Assembly (NCBI GenBank): GCA_017416185.1
Contig: JAFQDF010000022.1
Span: forward strand, 27,153 to 91,152
DNA length: 64,000 bases
DNA from: Clostridia bacterium
GTDB lineage: Bacteria > Bacillota > Clostridia > Oscillospirales > CAG-272
Direction: 5' to 3'
In this document: one piece after another, positions 1 through 8,089 of the stretch
Numbering within the stretch: the stretch's first letter is position 1
Layout: every line of letters begins with the position of its first letter
Notes under the pieces: generated by a model
The model's input: the letters and a program-made list of their open reading frames with translations, nothing else
Told to the model about the DNA's origin: nothing
The model's database searches: none
Position numbers and translations under genes: made by a program

Positions 1-547
1 TGATAATCCTCCCTCGTTTATAATTACCTCTATTGTCAATAATCCTAATATGTTTAACGAACTTTCAGATGCAGGAGCACAGTACTGTGTTCTTAAGCCG
101 CTTGATTATACTATACTTCATGAAAGAATAAGACGTATATACGAGTCCCGTGTCAAGGACGGGCGATATGTATCCGCATTGCCTGAAGTATCCGAGGATC
201 TTGAGGCGCAGGTTACAAAGGTTATTCATCAGATTGGCGTTCCTGCACATATAAAAGGTTATCAGTATCTCAGAACTGCGATTCTTATGACCATTGCTGA
301 CAGCGACATTATAAATTCGGTTACAAAGATCTTATATCCTTCTGTTGCCAAAAAATATGCAACTACCTCCTCTAGAGTCGAGCGTGCAATCAGGCACGCT
401 ATTGAGGTTGCCTGGGACAGAGGAGATATAGATGTTCTTAATTCTTATTTCGGATATACTATACATAATAACAGAGGCAAGCCTACAAACAGTGAGTTTA
501 TAGCTATGATCGCTGATAATTTAAGGTTAACTAATAAACTTTCATAA
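1..547 (+). CDS. spo0A: Stage 0 sporulation protein A, 3' part (cut by window edge)
   Basis: Spo0A is the response regulator that commits the cell to sporulation. The reading frame is open from base 2, so the gene starts left of the window. What remains is the end of the receiver domain, including the invariant switch lysine in VLKPLD, a short linker, and the complete Spo0A-type DNA-binding domain. That domain carries the diagnostic [16 protein letters not shown] stretch and the [19 protein letters not shown] end. The first ATG at 50 is internal to the receiver domain and is not a start. The gene ends in a strong intrinsic terminator and is followed directly by the spoIIIA operon. The family assignment is essentially certain; promoter and N-terminal phosphoacceptor cannot be seen. 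Confidence 0.96.
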   Translation, partial: DNPPSFIITSIVNNPNMFNELSDAGAQYCVLKPLDYTILHERIRRIYESRVKDGRYVSALPEVSEDLEAQVTKVIHQIGVPAHIKGYQYLRTAILMTIADSDIINSVTKILYPSVAKKYATTSSRVERAIRHAIEVAWDRGDIDVLNSYFGYTIHNNRGKPTNSEFIAMIADNLRLTNKLS

Positions 548-572
548 AAAAGCACCGAAGGGTGCTTTTTTT
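548..572 (+). terminator. Intrinsic terminator of spo0A
   Basis: Stem AGCACC/GGTGCT with a GAAG tetraloop, preceded by an A-run and followed by seven T, starting right after the spo0A stop codon. It separates spo0A from the spoIIIA operon. Confidence 0.9.
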
Positions 573-608
573 ATTCCAGATCTCATATATATGTTGTGAG
601 GTGAGAAA

Positions 609-1469
609 ATGAGGATTCTTGAACGTTATCTTCCTTATGATCTTCTCGAAGCGATAAAAGAACACGGAGCAGTTAACGAGATCAGATTGAAAAGAAATTC
701 TGGTATTGTTTTGAAAAAGGATGAGAGATATCTGATATTGGATAAGGTTACGGATGACAGTGTCTTTGATGAAATTATAGATAATCTCCTTGAGCATTCT
801 TATCATTCAAAGCAATCGCAGGTAATTGAAGGTTATCTTTCTCTTGGGGACGGTTACAGGGCTGGAATAGTCGGACGGGCTGTTTTGCGGGACGGGGCAC
901 TCACTAACGTAAATGAGATCGACTCTGTCAATATACGTATACCTTATTTTGTTAAAGGTGTATCCGAGGCGGTTGTGAACCATCTGAAAGAAAGGTCTTT
1001 TGAAACAGGAGTGTTGATATATTCACCTCCCGGTATCGGAAAGACAACTTTGTTAAGAGACTTGATAATTAGGTTATGTAACGCTCCGATTTACAAAAGA
1101 GTGTCGGTTATTGATACAAGAAATGAAATATACCATCCTTGTATGAATAGTCTACCGCTTCTTGATTTGTATTCGGGTTACCCTAAAGAGAAGGGAATTG
1201 AATGTGCAATAAGAACTATGGCACCTGATGTAATAATTTGCGACGAGATAGGAAACGACAGGGAAACAGATGCAATACTAGCAAATCAGTCTGCGGGGGT
1301 ACCGATAATAGCAACAGCTCACGGTTCCGACTGTAATGAGCTTATACGGAGAAAAAATATAAAAAGAATGGACGAGTCAGGGGTATTCGGATGTTATATC
1401 GGTATTAAGCGAAAGCAAAACTGCCGAGGTTATATTTTTGATTTCACTGAGAGAAAATATGGTATATAA
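609..1469 (+). CDS. spoIIIAA: Stage III sporulation protein AA, secretion-type ATPase
   Basis: SpoIIIAA is the cytoplasmic ATPase of the SpoIIIA-SpoIIQ channel, made in the mother cell after engulfment and related to type II/IV secretion ATPases. At 286 residues it is slightly shorter than the roughly 300-residue family norm. A Walker A motif (PPGIGKTT) lies near residue 140, and a Walker B-like segment (DVIICDEIG) near 215 is followed by the ATAHG stretch typical of the family. The start has a good ribosome-binding site (GAGGTGAG at 597-604). It is the first gene of a run whose members mostly overlap. Mother-cell SigE control is expected from the family, but I could not recognise a convincing SigE promoter in the 36 bases after the spo0A terminator. 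Confidence 0.96.
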   Translation: MRILERYLPYDLLEAIKEHGAVNEIRLKRNSGIVLKKDERYLILDKVTDDSVFDEIIDNLLEHSYHSKQSQVIEGYLSLGDGYRAGIVGRAVLRDGALTNVNEIDSVNIRIPYFVKGVSEAVVNHLKERSFETGVLIYSPPGIGKTTLLRDLIIRLCNAPIYKRVSVIDTRNEIYHPCMNSLPLLDLYSGYPKEKGIECAIRTMAPDVIICDEIGNDRETDAILANQSAGVPIIATAHGSDCNELIRRKNIKRMDESGVFGCYIGIKRKQNCRGYIFDFTERKYGI

Positions 1470-1914
1470 ATACTTTGCTTTTGGTATCATAATGCTTGTT
1501 TCGATGTATTGTGCATACTGCTTCAAAAAATACGGTGAGGATAAGATTAAATATCATTATTCAATTATTGAGTTTATAAGCTATGTTAAGCGGCAGATCG
1601 GATATTTCTGTACGCCGACACAAAAAATACTTGGAAACTATGATGATCCTATTCTTAATAAGTCAGGTTTTTTTGAAAAAAACGGTATAGAAGAAAATAT
1701 ATATCTTGATAGTCAGGGTAAGAAAATACTTCTTGAATTCTTTTCGATGTTAGGCAAAAGTGATGCTGAGGACCAAATGGCAAACTGCGATTATACCATC
1801 GAGAGTATAAATAGTCTTTTAAATGAATATAAAGATGATGTTGTAAAACGTTATAAGGCATATTCTACTATATCCGTTGTAGTTGGTCTTATGCTTATAA
1901 TTCTGTTGATATAG
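1459..1914 (+). CDS. spoIIIAB: Stage III sporulation protein AB
   Basis: SpoIIIAB is a membrane component of the SpoIIIA complex, related to GspF-like secretion proteins. There is one hydrophobic segment at each end (near residues 5-20 and in the last 16 residues, which read VVVGLMLIILLI) around a helical middle, as expected. I prefer the ATG at 1459, preceded by a GAGAG site, over the TTG at 1438 that would extend deeper into spoIIIAA. With the ATG it overlaps the end of spoIIIAA by 11 bases. The 151-residue length is slightly below the usual 170 or so. Identification rests on position within the operon plus the membrane pattern. Confidence 0.88.
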   Translation: MVYKYFAFGIIMLVSMYCAYCFKKYGEDKIKYHYSIIEFISYVKRQIGYFCTPTQKILGNYDDPILNKSGFFEKNGIEENIYLDSQGKKILLEFFSMLGKSDAEDQMANCDYTIESINSLLNEYKDDVVKRYKAYSTISVVVGLMLIILLI

Positions 1915-1924
1915 GCGGTGAAGT

Positions 1925-2119
1925 ATGGATATAACGCTTGTTTTAAAGATTGCCGGTATAGGATTTCTTGTTAGCGTTGCGAATATTGTATTAAATAAAT
2001 CAGGTAGAGACGAAATGGCAATGATGGTTTCCATTGCAGGTGTAATTATCGTCCTGATTATGATCATATCCCAGATGGCTGATCTAATAGATAAGGTTCG
2101 GGATATCTTTGGAATATGA
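1925..2119 (+). CDS. spoIIIAC: Stage III sporulation protein AC
   Basis: A 64-residue membrane protein with two hydrophobic helices, the standard size for SpoIIIAC. The NKSGRDEMAMMVSIAG loop between the helices is highly characteristic. It lies 10 bases after spoIIIAB, and its stop codon overlaps the spoIIIAD start (ATGA), which suggests translational coupling. It forms part of the membrane platform of the SpoIIIA-SpoIIQ channel in the mother-cell-derived membrane. Confidence 0.95.
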   Translation: MDITLVLKIAGIGFLVSVANIVLNKSGRDEMAMMVSIAGVIIVLIMIISQMADLIDKVRDIFGI

Positions 2120-2499
2120 TAGTTAAGGCTGTCGGTATTGTGCTGGTCACATTGTTTACCTGCACTATACTCAGGAACACTGCCCCTGTCTTTATACCGT
2201 TTATCAGTATTTGTGCAGGAATAGTAATATTGTACTTTTGCTTTGAAAACGTAAGTTCAATACTTGAATACTATTATACAGTGTGTCGTACAAATGAATT
2301 TGGTGATTACTTTAAGGTTATGCTTAAAGGGTTGGGGATAGCATACGTTTCGGGTTTAGGTGCCGATCTTTGCCGTGATTGCGGTGAATCAAGACTTGCA
2401 GGCAGAATCGAATTTGCCGCAAAGACAGAAATATTAGTAATTGCTTTTCCGTTTATAAAAAGCCTGATTGAATTAAGTGAAAGTATACTGATATTATGA
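2116..2499 (+). CDS. spoIIIAD: Stage III sporulation protein AD
   Basis: A 127-residue polytopic membrane protein of the SpoIIIAC/AD family. It has two N-terminal hydrophobic helices, a polar central stretch, and a C-terminal region ending in EILVIAFPFIKSLIELSESIL, shown here only to mark the family signature. It overlaps spoIIIAC and spoIIIAE by ATGA at both ends, so expression is probably coupled. The role is inferred from family and position: a channel-base component of the mother cell. Confidence 0.94.
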   Translation: MIVKAVGIVLVTLFTCTILRNTAPVFIPFISICAGIVILYFCFENVSSILEYYYTVCRTNEFGDYFKVMLKGLGIAYVSGLGADLCRDCGESRLAGRIEFAAKTEILVIAFPFIKSLIELSESILIL

Positions 2500-3566
2500 A
2501 ATATATAATAATTGCTGTTATTTTGACAGTCTCATTACTATATTGTCCTGTATATGCCGATGATGATGTATCTGTTTATATTACTGAAGAAATGGACGAG
2601 CTTGTTCCGAAAGGTGTGTATGATGATGATAATATTAACTACAATGCGGTATTAGATGAGATAATTGATTCTCTTGGCAAGTTTACACCAACGTTGTTAC
2701 GGGATATGATGTCACTTCTCAGCGTAATTATACTATCTGCAATATTCTCTGTTATGTGTGCTTCTGTAGAAAACAACGGAATAAAACACTGTCTTTCTTA
2801 TCTATCATCCGGTTGCATTGCACTTTTGGTGTATAGAATTTTAGCATTAATATGGCAGGAAATGTCGGCACTGCTTTCTAAAATACATACATTTATGACG
2901 ACATTAACTCCGGTTACAACTCTTCTATATTCTATGGGAGGGAATCTTACAACTGCTACCGTAAATAATACTGCAATGTCTATCATTCTGTCTGCTTTTG
3001 AGACGATATGTTATTATGGGATAAGGCCTATGTTGCATATTTGCTTTGGGTTTAGTATTGTCTCTGTGTTTTCAGGTGGTGTCGATCTTAAACCCATCGC
3101 AAGATTTGTTCGCAAAAGCTATACAACGGTGTTGATGTTTGTGATGAGCTCGATGATATGTATTTTAAGCTTACAGAATATGCTTATAAGACCGAGGGAT
3201 TCGATAGGTATACGTACTGTAAAATTTGCTGCAGCAAAATCAATACCTATTGTGGGAGGAGCACTCGGGGAAGCGGCAGCTACTGTTGGTACGGGAATAG
3301 CCGCAATAAGAGGTACTTTTGGTGTTCTTGCTATTATTGCGCTTGCGATTATGATACTTCCTGTTATTATATCTATGTGGTTCAACAAGTTCGGATTATC
3401 TTTTGCAGCAGCAATTTGTTCGATTTTAGGGCTTAGTAAGGAAGAAAGTCTAATATCAGGTGCCGCTGAGTTGATAAATTTTGCATTAGCTATAATTATA
3501 TCATCAGCTGCAATGTTTATAATAAGTATTTCTATGTTCGCTTCTGCTCAACCGGTTGCGGTGTGA
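2496..3566 (+). CDS. spoIIIAE: Stage III sporulation protein AE
   Basis: SpoIIIAE is the largest membrane subunit of the channel. The 356 residues start with a cleavable-looking signal sequence (hydrophobic residues 3-20, then VYADD) and continue with about seven hydrophobic segments. The C-terminal half has the family pattern, including KSIPIVGGALGEA near residue 250 and FNKFGLSFAAAICSILG near 315. It overlaps spoIIIAD (ATGA) and is followed three bases later by spoIIIAF. Length and topology match the family. Confidence 0.95.
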   Translation: MKYIIIAVILTVSLLYCPVYADDDVSVYITEEMDELVPKGVYDDDNINYNAVLDEIIDSLGKFTPTLLRDMMSLLSVIILSAIFSVMCASVENNGIKHCLSYLSSGCIALLVYRILALIWQEMSALLSKIHTFMTTLTPVTTLLYSMGGNLTTATVNNTAMSIILSAFETICYYGIRPMLHICFGFSIVSVFSGGVDLKPIARFVRKSYTTVLMFVMSSMICILSLQNMLIRPRDSIGIRTVKFAAAKSIPIVGGALGEAAATVGTGIAAIRGTFGVLAIIALAIMILPVIISMWFNKFGLSFAAAICSILGLSKEESLISGAAELINFALAIIISSAAMFIISISMFASAQPVAV

Positions 3567-3569
3567 TGT

Positions 3570-4055
3570 ATGATTGAAATTCGTGAATTTATATTCTCGC
3601 TCTTGATAGTTTCAGTATCAGGTGCAATCGTGACTATGTTTCTTCCCGAGAACACGAAAACAGCAAAATATGTTCATTTTCTGGTAGGTATCGTTGTAAC
3701 CTCTGTGTTGCTTATGCCTTTAGGGAGATTGAAGTACATCCTTCCCGAATTAGTGCCGATAGAGATTCAGTTTGATATAAAGGATACAGATGTATCGGTA
3801 TATACATCAACAGTAATAAGTGATACGTGCAGAAGAATAGGAAATGAGCTTTCTGATCTCATAGTTGAAAGAATCGGTGTTAGGCCGTCAAGAATTGAGG
3901 TGTACAGTAACCGTGATCCCGAAAATCTAATGGTAAACTGTGTCAAGATTTATTTTGGAGAAAAAAATAAATTACTGTATTCTGATGCATATAAATATAC
4001 CAAGGAGATACTCGGTGCAGATTGTGAGGTGAATATTATGTATGAAGATCCTTAA
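3570..4055 (+). CDS. spoIIIAF: Stage III sporulation protein AF
   Basis: A 161-residue protein with two N-terminal membrane helices (near residues 7-25 and 36-52) and a soluble C-terminal domain, as in SpoIIIAF, whose C-terminal part adopts a ring-building fold. Sequence similarity in this family is weak, so the name relies on topology and on sitting between spoIIIAE and spoIIIAG. The end overlaps the spoIIIAG start by 14 bases. Confidence 0.9.
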   Translation: MIEIREFIFSLLIVSVSGAIVTMFLPENTKTAKYVHFLVGIVVTSVLLMPLGRLKYILPELVPIEIQFDIKDTDVSVYTSTVISDTCRRIGNELSDLIVERIGVRPSRIEVYSNRDPENLMVNCVKIYFGEKNKLLYSDAYKYTKEILGADCEVNIMYEDP

Positions 4056-4488
4056 TCGAAAAAGTGTAATTTTCATTGCTGTTGGAATCTTATGCAGTAT
4101 ACTTCTTCTGTTCACAGGCGTTAAAAAGGAAGAAATCGATAAAGAGGATTCTGTAAGCTATGAAATTCGTGCTGAACAGAAACTAACAGAGCTGATATCA
4201 GGTCTGAAAGGTGTAAGCAATGTAAAGGTTATGGTTACCCTTGAATGCGGAACTGAATATGTTTATGCCGAAAACAGGGAAGAATCTTCAGATGTAAAGC
4301 GTATTGAGTATTATAGTGCCGGAGAAAGTGAAGCATTGCTTATAAAAGAGATCACTCCGGTTATAAAGGGCGTTGCCGTAGTTTGCGACAGCGAGGATCC
4401 AACCGTTGCAAGGGTTAAAATAACAGAGCTTGTTTCAAGTGTTCTTGATCTGTCTATAAGTCGGATATTTGTAGATACACAGTCATAG
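4042..4488 (+). CDS. spoIIIAG: Stage III sporulation protein AG
   Basis: SpoIIIAG forms a large oligomeric ring in the intermembrane space of the engulfed forespore. Here it is 148 residues with one N-terminal helix (residues 8-24) followed by a ring-building-motif domain (LISGLKGVSNVKVMVTLECG and the VKITELVSSVLDL end). It is shorter than the Bacillus protein (about 230), mainly because the inserted beta-rich region is reduced, which is common in Clostridia. The start lies inside spoIIIAF. Confidence 0.92.
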   Translation: MKILNRKSVIFIAVGILCSILLLFTGVKKEEIDKEDSVSYEIRAEQKLTELISGLKGVSNVKVMVTLECGTEYVYAENREESSDVKRIEYYSAGESEALLIKEITPVIKGVAVVCDSEDPTVARVKITELVSSVLDLSISRIFVDTQS

Positions 4489-4541
4489 TTTTAGAATGTG
4501 ATGAATATAAATATAATAAATAATACATAGAGAGGTACAGT

Positions 4542-5108
4542 ATGGATATAAAAAATGTTAAGAATAAGCTATCAAAAACCGGAGAAAAGATAAAGTCCTG
4601 GTTTACCGGTGAAAATCTTAAGCGAAATATTATTGTTGTTGCATCTTTGGGTATAATTGGCGGAGCGGTTTACCTGAACTGGAACTATTTTAAGCCGGCA
4701 GACTCGGATAACGTGGCAGCTCAGCAAGGAAACAGTGAGCTCGTTGATACTGAATATGCAGAGTCATATTTTGCTATGACTGAGGTGTCAAGACAACGTA
4801 CGAGAGATGAAGCGCTCGAGGTTTTACAGACTATAGTTGATAATGAAGCTACCGCACAGGAGGACAGAGCGACGGCACTGAATGCGATAAATGTTATAGC
4901 TGCAAATATTCAGTCAGAAGGAAATATCGAATCTCTCGTTGTATCGAAGGGCTTCGAGGATTGTGTAGCAGTTATCAGTGAAGGCAATGCTACTGTTGTT
5001 GTAAAAAGTGACGGTCTTCTTGAAAATGAGATAACACAGATACAGGAGATCGTGTATACGGAGGCCGGAATACTTCCGGAAAACCTTAAGATAATCGAAA
5101 AACAGTAA
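4542..5108 (+). CDS. spoIIIAH: Stage III sporulation protein AH
   Basis: SpoIIIAH pairs with forespore SpoIIQ to join the two membranes. The 188 residues comprise a short basic cytoplasmic end, one membrane helix (near residues 30-45), a polar linker, and a YscJ/FliF-like ring domain ending in EAGILPENLKIIE, a family hallmark. The gap to spoIIIAG is 53 bases, longer than elsewhere in the operon, with a GAGAGG site before the ATG. It is the last gene of the operon. Confidence 0.93.
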   Translation: MDIKNVKNKLSKTGEKIKSWFTGENLKRNIIVVASLGIIGGAVYLNWNYFKPADSDNVAAQQGNSELVDTEYAESYFAMTEVSRQRTRDEALEVLQTIVDNEATAQEDRATALNAINVIAANIQSEGNIESLVVSKGFEDCVAVISEGNATVVVKSDGLLENEITQIQEIVYTEAGILPENLKIIEKQ

Positions 5109-5110
5109 AA

Positions 5111-5142
5111 AAATAGTGCTATCCGTACGGATAGCACTTTAG
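5111..5142. terminator. Bidirectional terminator between spoIIIAH and glyQS
   Basis: Ten-base-pair stem AGTGCTATCC/GGATAGCACT around a GTAC centre, with an A-run on the left and a T-rich right side. It sits between two converging genes, so it can serve both; the leftward copy has the better T-run. Confidence 0.8.
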
Positions 5143-5147
5143 TTATA

Positions 5148-6539
5148 TTAGTACACCATCTTTGCTGTAAGGTAGGCTTCAAGATCCTCGATCTTGATTC
5201 TTTCCTGTTCCATTGTATCACGGTCACGAACTGTTACGCAGCCGTCTTCCTTGGATTCAAAGTCATAGGTGATGCAGTAGGGAGTTCCGATCTCGTCTTC
5301 ACGGCGGTATCTCTTGCCGATAGAGCCTGTCTCGTCAAAGTCAACGTTGAAGTTCTTGGCGAGCATTGCATAAACCTCCTGAGCCTCTGCGGAGAGTTTC
5401 TTGGAGAGGGGAAGAACTGCTGCCTTGAAGGGAGCTATAAAGGGATGGAAATGCATTACCACACGGGTGTCGTTTTCGCCAACCTGTTCTTCGTCATATG
5501 CCTCACAGAGAAGTGCAAGCAGAGCTCTGTCTGCACCGAGAGATGGTTCGATAACGTAGGGAACGTACTTTTCGTTGGTTTCGGGATCAAAGTATTCAAG
5601 GGCCTCGCCGCTGTGCTCAGCGTGCTGAGAAAGGTCATAGTCGGTTCTGTCAGCGATACCCCAGAGCTCACCCCAGCCGAAGGGGAAGAGGTACTCGAAG
5701 TCGGTTGTTGCCTTAGAGTAGAAGCAGAGCTCCTCGGGAGAGTGGTCGCGGAGTCTGAGATTTTCCTTTGAGATACCGAGACCGTAAAGGAAGTTTTCAC
5801 AGTAGTCTTTCCAGTACTTGAACCATTCGAGGTCTGTTCCGGGTTTGCAGAAGAACTCGAGCTCCATCTGCTCGAACTCTCTGGTTCTGAAGATGAAGTT
5901 ACCGGGTGTGATCTCATTACGGAAGGACTTACCTATCTGACCTACGCCGAAGGGGATCTTCTTTCTGGTGGTACGCTGTACGTTCTTGAAGTTAACAAAT
6001 ATACCCTGTGCTGTTTCGGGACGAAGGTAAAGCTCGGAGGTGGAATCCTCTGTTACACCCTGATAAGTCTTGAACATAAGGTTGAACTTACGGATGGAGG
6101 TGAAGTCCTTGCTGCCGCAATCGGGACAAGTAATTCCGTTTTCTATGATAAACTCTGCCATCTTATCGTTTGTCCAACCGTTAGGATTAATGTCAAGATT
6201 GTTTTCGGCTATATAGTCCTCGATAAGCTTATCCGCGCGATGACGTGTCTTACATTCTTTACAGTCCATAAGTGGGTCGGAGAATCCTCCGACATGTCCG
6301 GATGCAACCCAGGTCTCGGGGTTCATAATGATCGCGCAGTCGAGACCTACGTTATAGGGCTGCTCCTGTACAAACTTCTTCCACCAAGCCTTCTTAACAT
6401 TGTTCTTAAGCTCCACGCCGAGAGGACCGTAGTCCCAAGAGTTAGCAAGACCGCCGTATATTTCTGAGCCGCTGTAAATAAAACCTCTTGTTTTACATAA
6501 AGCAACAATCTTATCCATAGTTTTCTGTCTGTTGTCCAT
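5148..6539 (-). CDS. glyQS: Glycyl-tRNA synthetase, dimeric type
   Basis: A class II aminoacyl-tRNA synthetase charging tRNA-Gly. It is the single-chain alpha2 form, 463 residues, a normal length. The N-terminus ([25 protein letters not shown]) matches this family. Class II motif 2 is seen in SFRNEITP and [14 protein letters not shown], and motif 3 in [14 protein letters not shown]. The C-terminal anticodon-binding domain covers roughly residues 365-463. It follows the LCP-like gene by only 15 bases with an AGGAG site, so the two are co-transcribed. No T-box leader precedes it. Confidence 0.97.
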   Translation of the reverse strand: MDNRQKTMDKIVALCKTRGFIYSGSEIYGGLANSWDYGPLGVELKNNVKKAWWKKFVQEQPYNVGLDCAIIMNPETWVASGHVGGFSDPLMDCKECKTRHRADKLIEDYIAENNLDINPNGWTNDKMAEFIIENGITCPDCGSKDFTSIRKFNLMFKTYQGVTEDSTSELYLRPETAQGIFVNFKNVQRTTRKKIPFGVGQIGKSFRNEITPGNFIFRTREFEQMELEFFCKPGTDLEWFKYWKDYCENFLYGLGISKENLRLRDHSPEELCFYSKATTDFEYLFPFGWGELWGIADRTDYDLSQHAEHSGEALEYFDPETNEKYVPYVIEPSLGADRALLALLCEAYDEEQVGENDTRVVMHFHPFIAPFKAAVLPLSKKLSAEAQEVYAMLAKNFNVDFDETGSIGKRYRREDEIGTPYCITYDFESKEDGCVTVRDRDTMEQERIKIEDLEAYLTAKMVY

Positions 6540-6554
6540 TGTATATATACTCCT

Positions 6555-7490
6555 TTAATAATTTTTATATTCGGCAAGCATTTTGATGGTTTCCTCCGGT
6601 TCGGGAACGAAATATGTATCCTTGCCGGACGTCTTGAATTCTCCCTTAAAATCAAGATCAACAACTTTGTAAGAAGAATAGTTGAAAATAGTGTCCATAT
6701 ACTTTATAAGATCGTCCTCGTCGAAGTCGGTTACAATATTAGGGAGTGCTGTGACTAAGAGAGTACCTGCTTTAGATCTCTGCTCGGCCTTAGTGAATTG
6801 TTCAATGACTGTTTTGACAAACTGACCGTTACGGAGCATTCTGTTTTCATAGCTGTCGCTACAGTATCTAAGCATTTTTGAAATATCATCGCCGGTTTCA
6901 AGCTTCTGACCCTTTACAAGGTCGATCACAAGTTCCTGAGATTCATCTTCATAATTCATACTTATAGGTGCAGTACATACAATATCCTCGAGAGATTCAA
7001 CAAGTTCACTGAAATCCTCAAGAGATACGATAGCGTGATAGTTAATATGAAGTCCTGTCATACCCTGGATCTTTTCCTTGAGGTAGGAAATGTCTTTGTC
7101 GGTATATGCCTTGGAAAGCGTTGAATCAGCACCGTCGACAGTGATCTGAGTGATAGCAGGGATGTTCATATATACAACTGTGTTAGTCTCGTATGAAAAT
7201 CTTACAAGAATGATTGTATCAGCTCGTGTAGGAGCATCCTTTGTAACCTCAGGCTGATAATCCGTTCCCACGAGCAAAGCTGTGAAGCTGTTCTGCTCAG
7301 CGAATTCAGACACTGCTTCATCGTCAAATCCGATGATCATATCGCTTTCGGCTGCGACGTTTGATGTATCTGTTGATTTGAAAGGTCCAAAAATTGTTGA
7401 CAGTATTATATAGGCTAATAGTCCGAAAACAAGGGTCGATATACAGAACGTTATAAAGAATGTTAGCACATTTCTTCTAAATGCAGCCAT
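6555..7490 (-). CDS. LytR-CpsA-Psr (LCP)-like membrane protein with a degenerate active site
   Basis: LCP proteins move wall polymers from lipid carriers to peptidoglycan. This 311-residue protein has one N-terminal membrane helix (about residues 9-31) and an outside domain with the LCP outline: ALLVGTDYQP near 69, RADTIILVRF near 88, LHINYHAIVSLEDFSELV near 150, and an RNGQFVKTVI segment near 216. The usual IPRD arginine motif reads IPAIT here, and the arginines of the YxRxR region are absent. It may be a binding protein, a pseudoenzyme, or a variant acting on another carrier. It is the first gene of an operon with glyQS, driven by a good promoter at 7525-7553. Family is fairly sure; function is not. 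Confidence 0.72.
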   Translation of the reverse strand: MAAFRRNVLTFFITFCISTLVFGLLAYIILSTIFGPFKSTDTSNVAAESDMIIGFDDEAVSEFAEQNSFTALLVGTDYQPEVTKDAPTRADTIILVRFSYETNTVVYMNIPAITQITVDGADSTLSKAYTDKDISYLKEKIQGMTGLHINYHAIVSLEDFSELVESLEDIVCTAPISMNYEDESQELVIDLVKGQKLETGDDISKMLRYCSDSYENRMLRNGQFVKTVIEQFTKAEQRSKAGTLLVTALPNIVTDFDEDDLIKYMDTIFNYSSYKVVDLDFKGEFKTSGKDTYFVPEPEETIKMLAEYKNY

Positions 7491-7524
7491 TTCATCACCT
7501 CAATAAATATTTATACATTTTGTA

Positions 7525-7553
7525 ATTATATCATAAGTGTTTATAAAATTCAA
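7525..7553 (-). promoter_or_regulatory. Sigma-A promoter of the LCP-like/glyQS operon
   Basis: On the minus strand TTGAAT and TATAAT are separated by 17 nt, with a TGA just before the -10 (extended -10). It lies about 35 bases upstream of the LCP-like start, which has an AGGTGAT ribosome-binding site. Confidence 0.75.
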
Positions 7554-7571
7554 GTATTTTCCCGGAAAGAC

Positions 7572-7600
7572 TTGAAAAAATAAATGTATTAGTATATAAT
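7572..7600 (+). promoter_or_regulatory. Sigma-A promoter upstream of tRNA-Arg
   Basis: TTGAAA and TATAAT with a 17-nt spacer, back to back with the leftward promoter. The tRNA begins about 112 bases downstream, leaving a leader of about 110 bases that would be removed by processing. Confidence 0.7.
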
Positions 7601-7718
7601 ATACGAGTGCAACTCATTTGCGCAGTTGAACGTATATAACAACCTCCTTATGATTGTATGTTTGAACGTTCTCCTTTGCAAAATGCAAATGGTAATATGT
7701 CCTAGTTGTATTGTATAT

Positions 7719-7795
7719 GCGCTTGTAGCTCAGCAGGATAGAGCGTCCGCCTCCTAAGCGGAAGGTCGGGGATTCGAATTCCTTCAAGCGCGCCA
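7719..7795 (+). tRNA. tRNA-Arg (anticodon CCT)
   Basis: A full cloverleaf can be drawn: acceptor GCGCTTG/CAAGCGC, anticodon stem TCCGC/GCGGA with loop CTCCTAA (anticodon CCT at 7753-7755), T-loop TTCGAAT, discriminator G and an encoded CCA. The T-stem contains two G-U pairs. It reads AGG codons. Confidence 0.95.
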
Positions 7796-7798
7796 AAA

Positions 7799-7829
7799 AG
7801 AGCCGAGAGATCAAGTCCCTCGGCTCTTT
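7799..7829 (+). terminator. Terminator after tRNA-Arg
   Basis: Nine-base-pair stem AGAGCCGAG/CTCGGCTCT followed by TT, starting four bases after the tRNA CCA. The T-tract is short. Confidence 0.75.
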
Positions 7830-8028
7830 ACTTTAGCAAAATCTTGCTGATTTGTTCAGGCATATGTCTCATCCTTATTTTTAGTGTATCAACGATTATT
7901 TATACTGTAAATGATCAATTGATCGTTTATCGCAAGTGAGGGTCTCAATGCAAGTACGGTATTACTGTATGCCGTAACGTCTGGCTCCTTTTTTTGTTTT
8001 TTATGCTATCGCTGTGAATTTCAACATC
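7830..8028. other. Non-coding stretch with a 12-bp palindrome and a hairpin
   Basis: No gene is visible. It contains a perfect 12-bp palindrome GATCAATTGATC (7913-7924) and, further on, an 8-bp hairpin with arms TACGGTAT and ATGCCGTA (about 7953-7976), then a T-rich stretch near 7988-8002. The palindrome could be an operator for the gene at 8090; this is inference only. Confidence 0.35.
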
Positions 8029-8058
8029 TTGACATTTTTTACAAAAACGTGTTATAAT
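8029..8058 (+). promoter_or_regulatory. Sigma-A promoter of the sugar-nucleotide dehydratase gene
   Basis: Perfect TTGACA and TATAAT boxes with an 18-nt spacer, 31 bases before the start codon at 8090. Confidence 0.85.
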
Positions 8059-8089
8059 AATACAATAAAATATTGAGTGAGGGTTATGG

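Noticed and set aside
5456..5917. Serine/threonine-rich 153-codon frame within glyQS
   Set aside because: Same-strand out-of-frame shadow of the synthetase gene.
7491..7570. Possible T-box leader controlling glyQS
   Set aside because: glyQS lies 15 bases behind the LCP-like gene, and the operon leader is only about 30 bases long with no T-box sequence.
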